Shown piece after piece: positions 24,919 through 33,420 of a stretch of 64,000 bases of DNA. Position 1 is the stretch's first letter; every line of letters starts with the position of its first letter. The DNA lies in contig JBHJOA010000014.1 in the NCBI GenBank assembly GCA_050330205.1, forward strand, positions 1 to 64,000, written 5' to 3'. The notes beneath the pieces were generated by a model. It was not told where the DNA came from and did no database searches. It saw nothing but the letters and a program-made list of their open reading frames with translations. Source of the stretch: Pelagibius sp050330205. GTDB taxonomy: Bacteria > Pseudomonadota > Alphaproteobacteria > Kiloniellales > Kiloniellaceae. Both the position numbers and the translations under genes were made by a program.

Positions 24919-26109
24919 ATGGTCACGCGCAGCGGTCAGGATGGCCCCAACCCGGTTCAGCCCACCGACGACAGCGACCTGAAGGCGGACACGGCCAGCG
25001 ACGCGGAAATCGAGGCGGCGATTCGCGCTGCCGTCGCCGTCGTCCTGGACGAGGCGAGCGATATACCGGCTCACCCCGGTCTGCCGATGCCGACAGCCGC
25101 CGCCTTGACTCTGGACATCACGGACATTCCCTTGGAGACGGCGGCCGCTCCGGTCGCGCCCGGCAGCGGCGGCGGTAGCAGTCGCTATGACAGCGACCTC
25201 GGCACGCTCATCGCGCGCCTGCGTCCCCTCGCCGACGACAACACCCTCGACGGCAGCCCAACTCCGGGGGGCGAATTCGGTGCGCCGCCTGACGACGACG
25301 ACGTGATCCTGCCTCCTGCAGCCGCCGCCGGAACGCCCCCGTTTGCCGTCGCGCTGCCGCCTGCAACGCCCACGGAGCCGCCGGCACCTACGGAACCGCC
25401 GGCACCGCCGCCGACACCGCCAGCGCCTCCTCCGCCACCGGCATCGCCGGCCGGCCCGGGCGCGGACGAGTCGCTGTTCAGCAACAAGGCCGACAGCGTC
25501 GACTTCAATGTCATCGACCGCGGCGGCTACCTCGAAGGGACGCAGTACGCTGCCGGCAACGGGAAAGATGCCGTGGTGCTGCCGGAAGATGCCTCGAAAG
25601 CCCTGCAGGCGGGCTTCACCCCCGGCACGCTGTTCTTGGCCGGCAACGGCAACGACACGGTGACCGGCGGCGGTCTCGCCGACCTCATCGACGGCGGCAA
25701 CGGCAACGATCTGCTGATCGGCGGCGGCGGCGACGACACCCTGTTCGGCGGCAACGGTGCGGATACTCTCATCGGCGGCGCCGGCAACGACATTATGACC
25801 GGCGGCACCGGCCGCGACGTTTTCGTCTTTTCGTTGGCGAGCGACGAAGGTGACAACGTGATCCTCGACTTTACGACCGGCAACGGCGGCGACCGCCTGC
25901 TGCTCACCGACGTCACCGATGTTAACGGCGACGGCATCGTCAATCTCGGCGACCTCGATGCCGGCGGCCACAGCGTCAGCGGCAGCGCCACTGCCATCGT
26001 CATTACCTTCGATAGCGGCACCACCGTTACCCTGGCGGGCGTCAATGGCAGCGGCGTGGACTCTTTCGCCGACCTGCAAAATGCCAAGGTGAACGTCGAC
26101 ATCCTCTGA
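24919..26109 (+). CDS. RTX-type calcium-binding protein, probable type I secretion substrate
   Basis: This is a 396-residue protein. The first third is acidic and unstructured. A proline-rich linker (TEPPAPTEPPAPPPTPP, about 150-180) precedes nonapeptide repeats GGxGxDxLx at about 240-300 (GGNGNDLLIGGGGDDTLFGGNGADTL), which fold into a calcium-bound beta-roll. The end (FDSGTTVTLAGVNGSGVDSF...VNVDIL) resembles type I secretion signals. No enzyme domain is visible, so adhesion or a structural role is possible. The start at 24919 has AGGAG at 10-bp spacing; a TTG at 24898 is an alternative. No secretion ATPase is in the window. Confidence 0.85.
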   Translation: MVTRSGQDGPNPVQPTDDSDLKADTASDAEIEAAIRAAVAVVLDEASDIPAHPGLPMPTAAALTLDITDIPLETAAAPVAPGSGGGSSRYDSDLGTLIARLRPLADDNTLDGSPTPGGEFGAPPDDDDVILPPAAAAGTPPFAVALPPATPTEPPAPTEPPAPPPTPPAPPPPPASPAGPGADESLFSNKADSVDFNVIDRGGYLEGTQYAAGNGKDAVVLPEDASKALQAGFTPGTLFLAGNGNDTVTGGGLADLIDGGNGNDLLIGGGGDDTLFGGNGADTLIGGAGNDIMTGGTGRDVFVFSLASDEGDNVILDFTTGNGGDRLLLTDVTDVNGDGIVNLGDLDAGGHSVSGSATAIVITFDSGTTVTLAGVNGSGVDSFADLQNAKVNVDIL

Positions 26110-26429
26110 CGGTACTTCGTCGGGCGGAACTTTAGAGGCATCCCCGACCTCTCCGGGCTACCACCTCTGCCCAGCTTGCGGCGCGGCACGGCGAAAGGCA
26201 GGGTGAGCACAGCGCCGTTGTCGATGCGGCACGCATCGAGGCCCCATATCGGCGTGTCCTACCCTTTCTGACACTCCCTGTACTCGACGAAACTCCCCGG
26301 CGCCGAAGCGCCGGGGTTTCTTTCGCGTCCCGGATCGCCTCCTTCGGACTAGCACGCCGTAGTCGGCGGCACCGGCACAAAGAGAGCGTAGAATCGCTTC
26401 CCTGTTCCCCAATCGGGAGGCAATCCAAA
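26110..26429. other. intergenic region after the RTX gene
   Basis: This 320-bp gap holds a rho-independent terminator at 26295-26323, listed separately. It must also hold the promoter of the protease gene between about 26324 and 26429. I see no convincing ORF or RNA gene in it. Confidence 0.4.
26295..26323 (+). terminator. rho-independent terminator
   Basis: CCCCGGCGC-CGAA-GCGCCGGGG is a perfect 9-bp stem with a CGAA tetraloop (26295-26316), followed by TTTCTTT. It lies 185 bp after the RTX stop codon. Confidence 0.85.
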
Positions 26430-27611
26430 ATGGCCCGCAGACCAACCCCACGCTCCACTGGGCGTCGCATGCGCAAGCACGATGGCCCGGATGCACCGCT
26501 CACCGAGGCGCAACTCAAACGCCAGGTCAAACCGCGCGCGGCGCTGAAGAAGCCCGGGAAGGTGACGCTGCGCGTCGACACCATGGTCACCGGCACGCCC
26601 AAGCTCAGCTATCGCACGACGAGGCTCGGCAAGTCGCTGATCTCCCGCCCGCGTACCAAGGCCAGATCCGGCGCCGGCATCGACGTGCAATTGGAGATCG
26701 CCGGCACCGAGCTCGGCACCCGCGTGTTCCGTCCCGCGATTCCCGGCAAGCGTATTCCGCTGCCGAGGCTGACGGACAGGATGCGACGTGACGCCCAGCA
26801 AGGCCTGCCGGACCTCGACGGCTACCTGCCGGATCACCTGCCGCTGCAACCAGTGCCGCCGCGCGTCGAAAAGGCCCTGCAGGTACGGCCCTTCATCAAC
26901 GCGCTCAGCCGCAGCAGGACCCAGCGCAGGGCGACTACGGTTTTCGCCCCGGAAGACCGCTATACATTTTCCGATACTTCCTTCCCCTGGTGCACCATGG
27001 GCCGAGTCGACACCGCCGGCGGCTGGGCCAGCGGTGTCCTGGTCGGACCGCGTCATATGTTGACCTGCAGCCATGCCATGGTCTGGGGCAGCGGCAACAC
27101 CGCCGGCTGGGTCCGATTCCGCCCCTCGTACTTCGACGGCAACGCGCCCTTCGGTGAAGCCTGGGCGACACGCTGGTACGCCTTCCGCAAGGTGACCGGA
27201 CCGACCATCGACTCCGCCGAGGCCCGCGAGGACTACGTGGTGCTGGTGCTCGACCGGCGCATCGGCGACACCTGCGGCTGGATCGGCTCGCGCACCTATT
27301 CGGAGTCCTGGGACGGCGGCACTTACTGGCGCCACATCGGCTACCCCGGCGACCTCGCCGGCGGCCAGCGTCCCTCCTACGAGCGCGACATCGCCCTCGA
27401 CGGCCGCAACACCTCGACACATCGGGCGGTCTGGCATCGCGGCGACGTCTGGCCCGGTCAGTCCGGCGGCCCCTTCTTCGCATGGTGGGCCGGCGAAGCC
27501 TGGCCGCGGGTCGTCTGCGTGCAGTCCTGGGAGAACAGCCAGCGCAACGGTGCCTCGGGCGGCAGCCGCCTGGTCGACCTCATCATCCGCGCGCGCAACG
27601 AGTTCCCGTGA
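26430..27611 (+). CDS. trypsin/V8-like serine protease
   Basis: This is a 393-residue protein. The C-terminal half (about 185-390) is a chymotrypsin-fold protease with His215 (MLTCSHAM), Asp268 (REDYVVLVL) and Ser345 (WPGQSGGPFF). The order and spacing match the glutamyl endopeptidase/V8 branch. The N-terminal about 180 residues are basic and lack similarity I can name; they may be a propeptide. There is no classical signal peptide, so either it is exported by another route or it acts in the cytoplasm. The neighbours do not clarify its role. Confidence 0.85.
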   Translation: MARRPTPRSTGRRMRKHDGPDAPLTEAQLKRQVKPRAALKKPGKVTLRVDTMVTGTPKLSYRTTRLGKSLISRPRTKARSGAGIDVQLEIAGTELGTRVFRPAIPGKRIPLPRLTDRMRRDAQQGLPDLDGYLPDHLPLQPVPPRVEKALQVRPFINALSRSRTQRRATTVFAPEDRYTFSDTSFPWCTMGRVDTAGGWASGVLVGPRHMLTCSHAMVWGSGNTAGWVRFRPSYFDGNAPFGEAWATRWYAFRKVTGPTIDSAEAREDYVVLVLDRRIGDTCGWIGSRTYSESWDGGTYWRHIGYPGDLAGGQRPSYERDIALDGRNTSTHRAVWHRGDVWPGQSGGPFFAWWAGEAWPRVVCVQSWENSQRNGASGGSRLVDLIIRARNEFP

Positions 27612-27620
27612 GCGCCGGCC

Positions 27621-28661
27621 TCAGTCGAGCCGGAAACCCTCGCCGAGAGGGTCGTCCGGTTCCAGGGTGAAGCGGGCTTCGCCGCTGTAGTGGGCGCGGC
27701 CCGAGACCTCGACCACCACGGCCCGGTAGGGGCCGACACGGGTTTCCTCCACCGCCGTCCCGGCAAATCGGGCGCCGGTGAGGCTCTCAAAGCGCCGCGC
27801 CTGATGCAGGGCGATCTCGCCGCGGGTCCACTGCAGGGCGATCCGCGCGGACACGCCGGAGCCGGTGGGGCTGCGGTCGACCTGGCGCCCGGCAAAGACG
27901 CAGGCATTGCGGGTCGGCGCCTCGGCGAAGCTGTCGCGGCCGTCGGTGAAGACGGTGCCGTAGAGGAAGGCGAGATCCTGATCTTCCGGATGCGACAGGC
28001 GGACCTGCGCGCTTGCGGCCCGGGTAATTTCCTCGCCGGCATCGGCCAGGAAGCGCGCCGGCGTGGAATACAAGTCAAGGCCGATGGAGTCCGCCGGGAC
28101 GATGGCGTAGAAGGCGCCGCCATAAGCGATATCGAGCTGCAGCGGCCCCCAGTCGCGGGTGTCCACCACGATCTCCCGCGCGAAGACGAAGGAGGGAACG
28201 GAGCGGAAGGAGACCGCGCCGGTCCTCAGCCCGCCGGATGCCTTCTCGACCTGCACCCTGGCGCGAACGAGCCCACAGGGCGCCTGGATGGCCACCTCGG
28301 TCTCCGGCTCCGTCGCTGTCACCAGCCCCGAATCGACCGCCCAGCGCCCAAGCGCCATGATGGCATGGCCGCACATGGTCGAGTAGCCCTCGCCATGCAG
28401 GAAGAGAACGGCGAGATCCGCCTCCGGATGGTCCGGTTCGACCGGCACCGCACCGTACATCTCGGCATGGCCGCGCGGCTCGAACATCAACAGGCGGCGA
28501 AAGGCGTCATGGTTGGCGTGGGCGTCGCGACGTTTGTCCAGCAGACGGCGCCCTTGCAGCTTCGGATAGCCCGAGGTGACGATGCGCAGCGGTTCGCCGC
28601 CGCAGTGCATCTCGATTGTGGTGACCTCAAAGGCGCCAGCTAGAAAAGGCGTTGAGGCCAT
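27621..28661 (-). CDS. trans-3-hydroxy-L-proline dehydratase (proline racemase superfamily)
   Basis: This 346-residue protein has the proline racemase fold. The first catalytic residue is Cys97 (STMCGHAIMALG), but the second is Thr266 (VDRSPTGSG) instead of Cys. A Cys/Thr pair is the established mark of trans-3-hydroxy-L-proline dehydratases, which remove water to give pyrroline-2-carboxylate, rather than of racemases or 4-hydroxyproline epimerases (Cys/Cys). It overlaps a small lipoprotein gene by 22 bp at its start. No other hydroxyproline genes are in the window. Confidence 0.88.
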   Translation of the reverse strand: MASTPFLAGAFEVTTIEMHCGGEPLRIVTSGYPKLQGRRLLDKRRDAHANHDAFRRLLMFEPRGHAEMYGAVPVEPDHPEADLAVLFLHGEGYSTMCGHAIMALGRWAVDSGLVTATEPETEVAIQAPCGLVRARVQVEKASGGLRTGAVSFRSVPSFVFAREIVVDTRDWGPLQLDIAYGGAFYAIVPADSIGLDLYSTPARFLADAGEEITRAASAQVRLSHPEDQDLAFLYGTVFTDGRDSFAEAPTRNACVFAGRQVDRSPTGSGVSARIALQWTRGEIALHQARRFESLTGARFAGTAVEETRVGPYRAVVVEVSGRAHYSGEARFTLEPDDPLGEGFRLD

Positions 28662-28885
28662 GACTCATAGTCGACCGCGATCGGGGTGTCGTAGAAGCCG
28701 ACGCGCCGGCCTTCCTCCCCGGGCAGGGGTTCGGCATGGCAGTCGACCACGGCCAGGGTACGGTAGCAGGGCCGTTCGGCGTAGGTGAGCTTCGGCAAGG
28801 GCTCGGCGCAGCCCGCCAACAGCAGCGCCGCAAACGCCAGCGCGAGAACCGCCGCGCCCCTAGGATCGGAATACCGCATCACCAC
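28640..28885 (-). CDS. small lipoprotein of unknown function
   Basis: This 81-residue protein has a lipoprotein signal with Cys26 (AALLLAGC). The short mature part has Cys residues and ends VDYESWPQRLF. The start at 28885 (or an in-frame Met at 28879) and the overlap with the dehydratase gene suggest a shared transcript. I do not recognise the mature domain. Confidence 0.7.
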   Translation of the reverse strand: MVMRYSDPRGAAVLALAFAALLLAGCAEPLPKLTYAERPCYRTLAVVDCHAEPLPGEEGRRVGFYDTPIAVDYESWPQRLF

Positions 28886-29100
28886 CGTTCCTCCCCGCTA
28901 TCGCCCGAGACCGCCTTTCTGCCGACAGCATAGCCCATCGACGGTGCGACAGCGCAAGGCCGCAGAGGCCAGAGGGCCTCGGGGAGCCTCGGTCAGGAAG
29001 ACCACGATCGCTCGGCTGGAATTGTCCGGACGGACTGGCATGGACCACCGCCCTGCTCCCTCCCCGACGGGCAGCTGTCGGAGAGGAGGAGCAAGACGTG

Positions 29101-29136
29101 GCGGGTGCCGGCCACCCCCCGACGGCCGGCACCCGC
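29101..29136 (-). terminator. perfect hairpin after the 34-codon ORF
   Basis: GCGGGTGCCGGCC (29101-29113) and GGCCGGCACCCGC (29124-29136) form a 13-bp perfect stem with a 10-nt loop. On the minus strand it lies 11 bp after the stop at 29148. There is no U-run on either strand, so termination is uncertain. Confidence 0.5.
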
Positions 29137-29147
29137 ATGGACGGGTC

Positions 29148-29252
29148 TCAGACCGCGGATGGGCCGAGCGCGCCGCCGAAGGTCGTCGCCGGGAAGGCGG
29201 CCCTGCGCTTCAGGACCCTGAGGCCGCTGACGGGCTTGGCGAAGCTGATCAC
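29148..29252 (-). CDS. possible 34-residue small protein or leader peptide
   Basis: A GTG start at 29252 is preceded by GGGAGGGGAAAC on the minus strand, an excellent ribosome site. The 34 codons begin MISFAKPVSGLRVLK and end at TGA (29148-29150), followed by a perfect hairpin. The peptide is basic, with no membrane segment. Ribosome site, ORF and hairpin together look like a small transcription unit, but coding is not proven. Confidence 0.4.
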   Translation of the reverse strand: MISFAKPVSGLRVLKRRAAFPATTFGGALGPSAV

Positions 29253-29427
29253 GTTTCCCCTCCCAGCCTGCCCCTCTGTCGCTGCCGGGGTTTCCGCCCC
29301 CGGACCAGGCGCGGGACAGAAGCGCCTGTTTCGTAAAGACGATAAGCGCAAAGCAGTCAATTATACAATAAACTATTGTTATGAAATGGATTTTGTGTAA
29401 AAATCTGTTTCTGGGAATCGCCGGCCT

Positions 29428-29442
29428 TGTGAAACGTTTACA
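29428..29442. promoter_or_regulatory. palindrome before the ScfR-like regulator gene
   Basis: TGTGAAACGTTTACA is a near-perfect inverted repeat centred on AAACGTTT, ending 28 bp before the GTG start at 29471. It is a candidate autoregulatory site. A second palindrome, ACAATA-AAC-TATTGT, lies at 29365-29379. Confidence 0.5.
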
Positions 29443-29470
29443 CTGCGACGCACAAGACGCGCACAGATGA

Positions 29471-31072
29471 GTGGGTGAGACCTTGGCCATCCCCTTGATC
29501 GGCCTGAAGATTCGCGAGCGGCGCAAGGAAATGGGCCTGACCCAGACCGAACTCGCCGGGCGCATCGGCATTTCGGTGTCCTACCTGAACCTCATCGAGC
29601 ACAACAAACGCAGCATCGGCGGACGCCTGCTGCGGCAGGTCGCCGAGGAGATCGGAGTCGGGCTCGACGCGCTCGACGGGGCCACCGAACGCCGCCTCGC
29701 CGGCGACCTCAACGAGGTGCTGGCCGAGCCGCTGTTCGACCAGATCCGGCTCGACCCGTCGGGAATCGAGGATCTGGTCGGGCGACACCCGGACTGGGCG
29801 CGGGCGCTGGTCACCCTGCACCGCGCCTTTCTCGACCGCTCCCAGGCCATGCATGCCCTTTCCGACCGCCTGAACCAGGATCCCTTCCTCAGCGACGCCA
29901 TCCATCGCATCCTCACCAATATTTCGGCGATCCGCTCGATCTCGGAGATCCTTACCTCGGTGGAGGACGTCGATCCGGAGCAGCAGCGCCGCTTTCACAG
30001 CATCCTCTCGGAGGAGAGCGCCCGCCTCTCCATCGCCGCGCAAGGGCTGTCGGCCTTCTTCGGCGAAGCGCAGACGACGACCCGCTCCACCACGCCCGCC
30101 GAAGAGGTCGACGACTTCGTGCTGGAAAACCAAAACCATTTCCCGGCCCTGGAGCAGGCCGCCGAACAGCTGCGCGCGGCGCTCGACGCACCGTTGCGGG
30201 ATCTCGAAGACCGCATGCTGGAGCACCTGGAAGCGAGCCACCGGCTGCAGGTCAGCCGCGCCGGGCCGCAGGTGGAGCGCCTGCTTTCCGCGCGCGAGCC
30301 GCTGAGTTACAGCCCGCACGGCAAGCGCATGCTGCTGCTCGACAGTGCCCCGCCCGCAGCCCGCCGCTTCGCGGTGGCCCGCCTGCTGGCACGTCTCAAT
30401 TTCGGCGCCGAGATTGAAGAGATCATCGCACGCAGCGCCACGCTGACCACGCCGGCGGCCCGCGAGCGGGCGGCGGGCGCCCTGCAGTCCTACGGCGCAG
30501 GCGCCCTGCTGATGCCCTACGACAGCTTCCTGCAGGACGCTACGCGCCTGCGCTACGACGTCGACCTGCTATGCCGGCCCTACGGCGCCAGCGTCGAACA
30601 GGTTTGCCATCGCCTGGTGACGCTGCGACGCCCTGGCGCCGAGGGCATCCCCTTCGCCTTCATGCGCTCCGACCCCGCCGGCTTCGTCACCAAGCGCTTT
30701 CCGCTGCCCGGACTGCCGCTGCCACGCTACGGAGGCGCCTGCCCGCTCTGGGCCGTCTATCGGGCGTTCCAGGCACCGGAGACCGTGGTGCGCCAACTGG
30801 CCGAGTTTCCCAGCGGCGACCGCTTCCTCTTCATTGGCCGGGCTATTGCCAAGGGCAATGCCGCCTACGGCCAACCACGAAGGCTGCTCTCCATCATGCT
30901 GGCCTGCGACGCCCTCTATGCCGACCAGACGGTCTACGGCGACCGCCTGAACCTCTCGGCCGGGGCGCCGGCGGATCGCGTCGGCGCCACCTGCCGGCTC
31001 TGTGCACGCGGCAATTGCCCCCAACGCCAGGAAGATGTGATCATCAGGTCACAGGCCCTGGAAGAAGCCTGA
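29471..31072 (+). CDS. XRE-family ScfR/RamB-like regulator
   Basis: This is a 533-residue regulator. An N-terminal HTH-XRE domain (about 10-65, RERRKEMGLTQTELAGRIGISVSYLNLIEHNKRSIGG) is followed by a stretch at about 155-200 (IRSISEILTSVEDVDPEQQRRFHSILSEESARLSIAAQGL) resembling a histidine-kinase-like dimerisation helix pair. The C-terminal short-chain-fatty-acid regulator domain ends in the Cys cluster CRLCARGNCPQRQ. The HExxH motif of the middle IrrE-like domain is not seen. Family members sense acyl-CoA and control glyoxylate or propionate metabolism; no such genes adjoin here. GTG at 29471 is used; TTG at 29483 is possible. Confidence 0.82.
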   Translation: MGETLAIPLIGLKIRERRKEMGLTQTELAGRIGISVSYLNLIEHNKRSIGGRLLRQVAEEIGVGLDALDGATERRLAGDLNEVLAEPLFDQIRLDPSGIEDLVGRHPDWARALVTLHRAFLDRSQAMHALSDRLNQDPFLSDAIHRILTNISAIRSISEILTSVEDVDPEQQRRFHSILSEESARLSIAAQGLSAFFGEAQTTTRSTTPAEEVDDFVLENQNHFPALEQAAEQLRAALDAPLRDLEDRMLEHLEASHRLQVSRAGPQVERLLSAREPLSYSPHGKRMLLLDSAPPAARRFAVARLLARLNFGAEIEEIIARSATLTTPAARERAAGALQSYGAGALLMPYDSFLQDATRLRYDVDLLCRPYGASVEQVCHRLVTLRRPGAEGIPFAFMRSDPAGFVTKRFPLPGLPLPRYGGACPLWAVYRAFQAPETVVRQLAEFPSGDRFLFIGRAIAKGNAAYGQPRRLLSIMLACDALYADQTVYGDRLNLSAGAPADRVGATCRLCARGNCPQRQEDVIIRSQALEEA

Positions 31073-31133
31073 TGCCGGAAACCAACAACACAAAGGCCGC
31101 CAGGCCCCGGCACGTCACAGGGAGAAGGACGCG

Positions 31134-31523
31134 ATGCTGATCATGATCGTCGAGGACGAGCCGAACATTGTCGAGTCCTTGAGCTTCGTATTCCGCCGCG
31201 AGGGCTGGCAGGTCGTCTCCGCCCTGGACGGCGACACGGCGATCGCCCAGTTGCTGAGCGAACCTCCCGACATCGTGGTGCTCGACGTCATGCTGCCGCC
31301 GCACAGCGGCTTCGAGGTCCTGAAGCGCCTGCGCAACGAACCTCAGCTGAAGCAGCTGCCGGTCATCGTCCTGACCGCCAAGGGACAGGAGAAAGACCGC
31401 CACACTGCCCTGCGTCTCGGCGCCGACGCTTTCATCACCAAGCCGTTTTCCAACCGCGACATCGTCTGCCAGGTGCGCGAGTTGACGGGCAGCAAGCAGG
31501 AGGCCGGCGGCGGCGGCGCGTGA
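31134..31523 (+). CDS. single-domain response regulator
   Basis: This 129-residue CheY-like receiver has the acidic pair in VEDEP, the phosphorylated Asp in VVLDVMLP, the Thr in VLTAKG and the Lys in TKPFSNRD. It has no output domain, so it probably acts by protein contact, or as a shuttle in a phosphorelay. It lies 61 bp after the ScfR-like gene and likely shares its transcript. No histidine kinase is nearby, though the regulator upstream carries a kinase-like dimerisation segment. Confidence 0.9.
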   Translation: MLIMIVEDEPNIVESLSFVFRREGWQVVSALDGDTAIAQLLSEPPDIVVLDVMLPPHSGFEVLKRLRNEPQLKQLPVIVLTAKGQEKDRHTALRLGADAFITKPFSNRDIVCQVRELTGSKQEAGGGGA

Positions 31524-31551
31524 CGCCGCATCGACAGCCGCCGTGGCGGCG

Positions 31552-31731
31552 TCAGCCCTTCGGCCCGGCGACCAGCCAGATTATGAAGCCCAGGATCGGC
31601 AGAATAAGAATCAGCAGGATCCAGAACACCTTCGCGCCCGTGGAGGCACCGCTTTGCACGGTCTTCACGATCGCATAGATATCTGCGACCAGCACCAGCA
31701 GGCCGAACAGGCCACCGACTTCTATACCCAT
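31552..31731 (-). CDS. small two-helix membrane protein (PLDc_N-like)
   Basis: This 59-residue protein has two membrane helices (about 6-24 and 34-54, VFWILLILILPILGFIIWLVAGPKG). It matches the short PLDc_N family: helix, charged KTVQSG loop, then the ILLILILPILGFIIW segment. The role of the family is unknown. The stop at 31552 lies 28 bp from the convergent response regulator. Confidence 0.75.
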   Translation of the reverse strand: MGIEVGGLFGLLVLVADIYAIVKTVQSGASTGAKVFWILLILILPILGFIIWLVAGPKG

Positions 31732-31824
31732 CCTATGCTCCTCGCTCGGTTGAATTGTTCTAGAACACTAATTCACTGCAGCTTTCCGGTCGTATGGCAG
31801 TCACCCGCAGCGGCGATACCACGG

Positions 31825-32259
31825 TCAGTATTTGAACAGCGTTTCAAGCTGCTGGCCGGCGTCGTCGGCCAACTCGCCGGCCGCCTTGCGCTCGTCATCG
31901 CGCAGCGGCGCCTCGCGCGCCGCCTTCGCGCAGTCCATCACTTCCTGCTCCCGGGAGCGGCAGTCGTCCAGCAGAGCCTCCCATCCGCTGTCGACCAAGA
32001 CCGACCTGGCACCCGCCAGGGCCGCCTGCAGGAGGCTGCGCTCCTCCGGCGCCCCGCCCGGAATGTCGTCCTCCTCGATCATGCGCGCGCCGAAGAAGTC
32101 GGCCTCGCGGCTTCGGCGCTCCGCCAAGTCCCGCAGTTTCCCGGCGCGCGGATCGTCCTCCATCATCTCGGCCGCCAGGGCGCAGTGGCGGGCCGAATCG
32201 CGGCAGGCCTCGACGAGATCATGCAGCGCCAACAGCCGGTCGTCGCGCAGAATGCTCAA
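31825..32259 (-). CDS. DUF2383/PA2169-like four-helix protein
   Basis: This 144-residue, entirely helical protein contains LHDLVEACRDSARHCALAAEMM and repeated Glu/His/Asp positions like the ferritin-like PA2169 family. It has no signal peptide. Its start overlaps the stop of the lipid kinase gene by 4 bp, so the two form an operon. Function is unknown; stress-linked expression is common in the family. Confidence 0.7.
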   Translation of the reverse strand: MSILRDDRLLALHDLVEACRDSARHCALAAEMMEDDPRAGKLRDLAERRSREADFFGARMIEEDDIPGGAPEERSLLQAALAGARSVLVDSGWEALLDDCRSREQEVMDCAKAAREAPLRDDERKAAGELADDAGQQLETLFKY

Positions 32260-33227
32260 GCCTCGTCCTTTCTCTGCGACGTTGCGTCGTCATGCGCCGG
32301 CGCGAAAACCTCGACGGCCCCCGGCAGCACCTCGATGACAACCGGCGTACGGCCGTCGAGTTCCCCGTCAATGTTGACCGGCAACGGCCGACGGGTGCGG
32401 ATCTCGACCCTCTTGGCCCAGATCACCTCGGCCTGCGGCGTACGCCGCAGCCAGCCGAAACGCAGCGCCGGCAGCATCGACAACATCGACAGCAGCCCGC
32501 TCGGGCGGAGATGGTAGACCTTGAGCCATCCGTCGTCGATCTCCGCGTCCTCGTCCACCGTCATACCGCCGCCGTAGTGTCTGCCGTTGCCGACGGCGAT
32601 CTGCATGCAAGCGAAGAGGTGGCGTTCGCCGTCGACGACCAACTCCGCCCTGAAGGGGCGATGGCGTCGGAAGGCCGCCCAGGCACTCAAAGGATAGTTC
32701 AGGACACCGAGCAGCCGCTTGCGCGCGCCCTCGCCTTCGTGGGCGCGCACGACCTCGGCGCTGAGACCGACACTGGCGACGTTGAAGAAAGGCCGGCCAT
32801 CGACCCGACCGAGATCGATGCGCCGGACGTGCCCGGCGCCGATCACACCGGCGGCATCGGCGAGATCGACAGGTATGCCGAGCGTGCGGGCAAGATCGTT
32901 GGCCGTACCGAGGGGCAGGATGCCGAAAGGCCGCCCCAGGTCCATCAGCGCCGGCGCCGCCGCGCTCATGGTGCCGTCGCCGCCGGCCAGAATGACCGTC
33001 GCCTCGCCGCTGTCGCCGATACGGCGCCGCAGATCATCGACCGAATCAGGCGCCGCCACGGCGACCGAGAAGCCGTGCTCCTCCAAACGTTCGATTGCCG
33101 GTGCCAGGTCGCTGGAGGCATTGCCGCTGCGCTTGTTGGTGAGAATCAGGGCCGGGCGCTTCGTCGCGGTCAAGAAACGCTGACTCCAGTCCGTGAGGGG
33201 GGGCGAGGGTGCCCGCAAGGCATCCAT
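32256..33227 (-). CDS. diacylglycerol/lipid kinase family protein
   Basis: This is a 323-residue protein. The catalytic domain has LTNKRSGNA, the nucleotide motif GGDGTMSAA and GILPLGTANDLARTL, followed by a C-terminal beta-sandwich with NIDGEL. It is of the YegS/DgkB type and phosphorylates a lipid such as diacylglycerol or phosphatidylglycerol at the inner membrane. It is the first gene of a two-gene operon with the four-helix protein. Substrate choice cannot be told from sequence. Confidence 0.85.
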   Translation of the reverse strand: MDALRAPSPPLTDWSQRFLTATKRPALILTNKRSGNASSDLAPAIERLEEHGFSVAVAAPDSVDDLRRRIGDSGEATVILAGGDGTMSAAAPALMDLGRPFGILPLGTANDLARTLGIPVDLADAAGVIGAGHVRRIDLGRVDGRPFFNVASVGLSAEVVRAHEGEGARKRLLGVLNYPLSAWAAFRRHRPFRAELVVDGERHLFACMQIAVGNGRHYGGGMTVDEDAEIDDGWLKVYHLRPSGLLSMLSMLPALRFGWLRRTPQAEVIWAKRVEIRTRRPLPVNIDGELDGRTPVVIEVLPGAVEVFAPAHDDATSQRKDEA

Positions 33228-33420
33228 GCCGAATGGCCGGGCGTGGCTCCCGAGAAGCGGCTTTCAATCTGCGAAGGCCACCGTCCAGCGCTGCAGCCGC
33301 CCGGGCAGGCAGCGCAACAGACAGGTAATGCCAAAGGAGACGAAAGGTTCCGCGGTGGCCGCGACGGAATTCAGGACGCCGCTGCGGCCGGCTTCCGGCG
33401 GGGATCGGGCGGCCGACGCC

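Larger units (their letters stand above)
28886..29470. other. intergenic region with small ORF, hairpin and palindromes
   Basis: About 585 bp between divergent genes. It holds a perfect 13-bp hairpin (29101-29136), a 34-codon minus-strand ORF (29148-29252), an AT-rich block with the palindrome ACAATA-AAC-TATTGT (29365-29379), and TGTGAAACGTTTACA (29428-29442) just before the ScfR-like gene. The rest is featureless. Confidence 0.5.
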
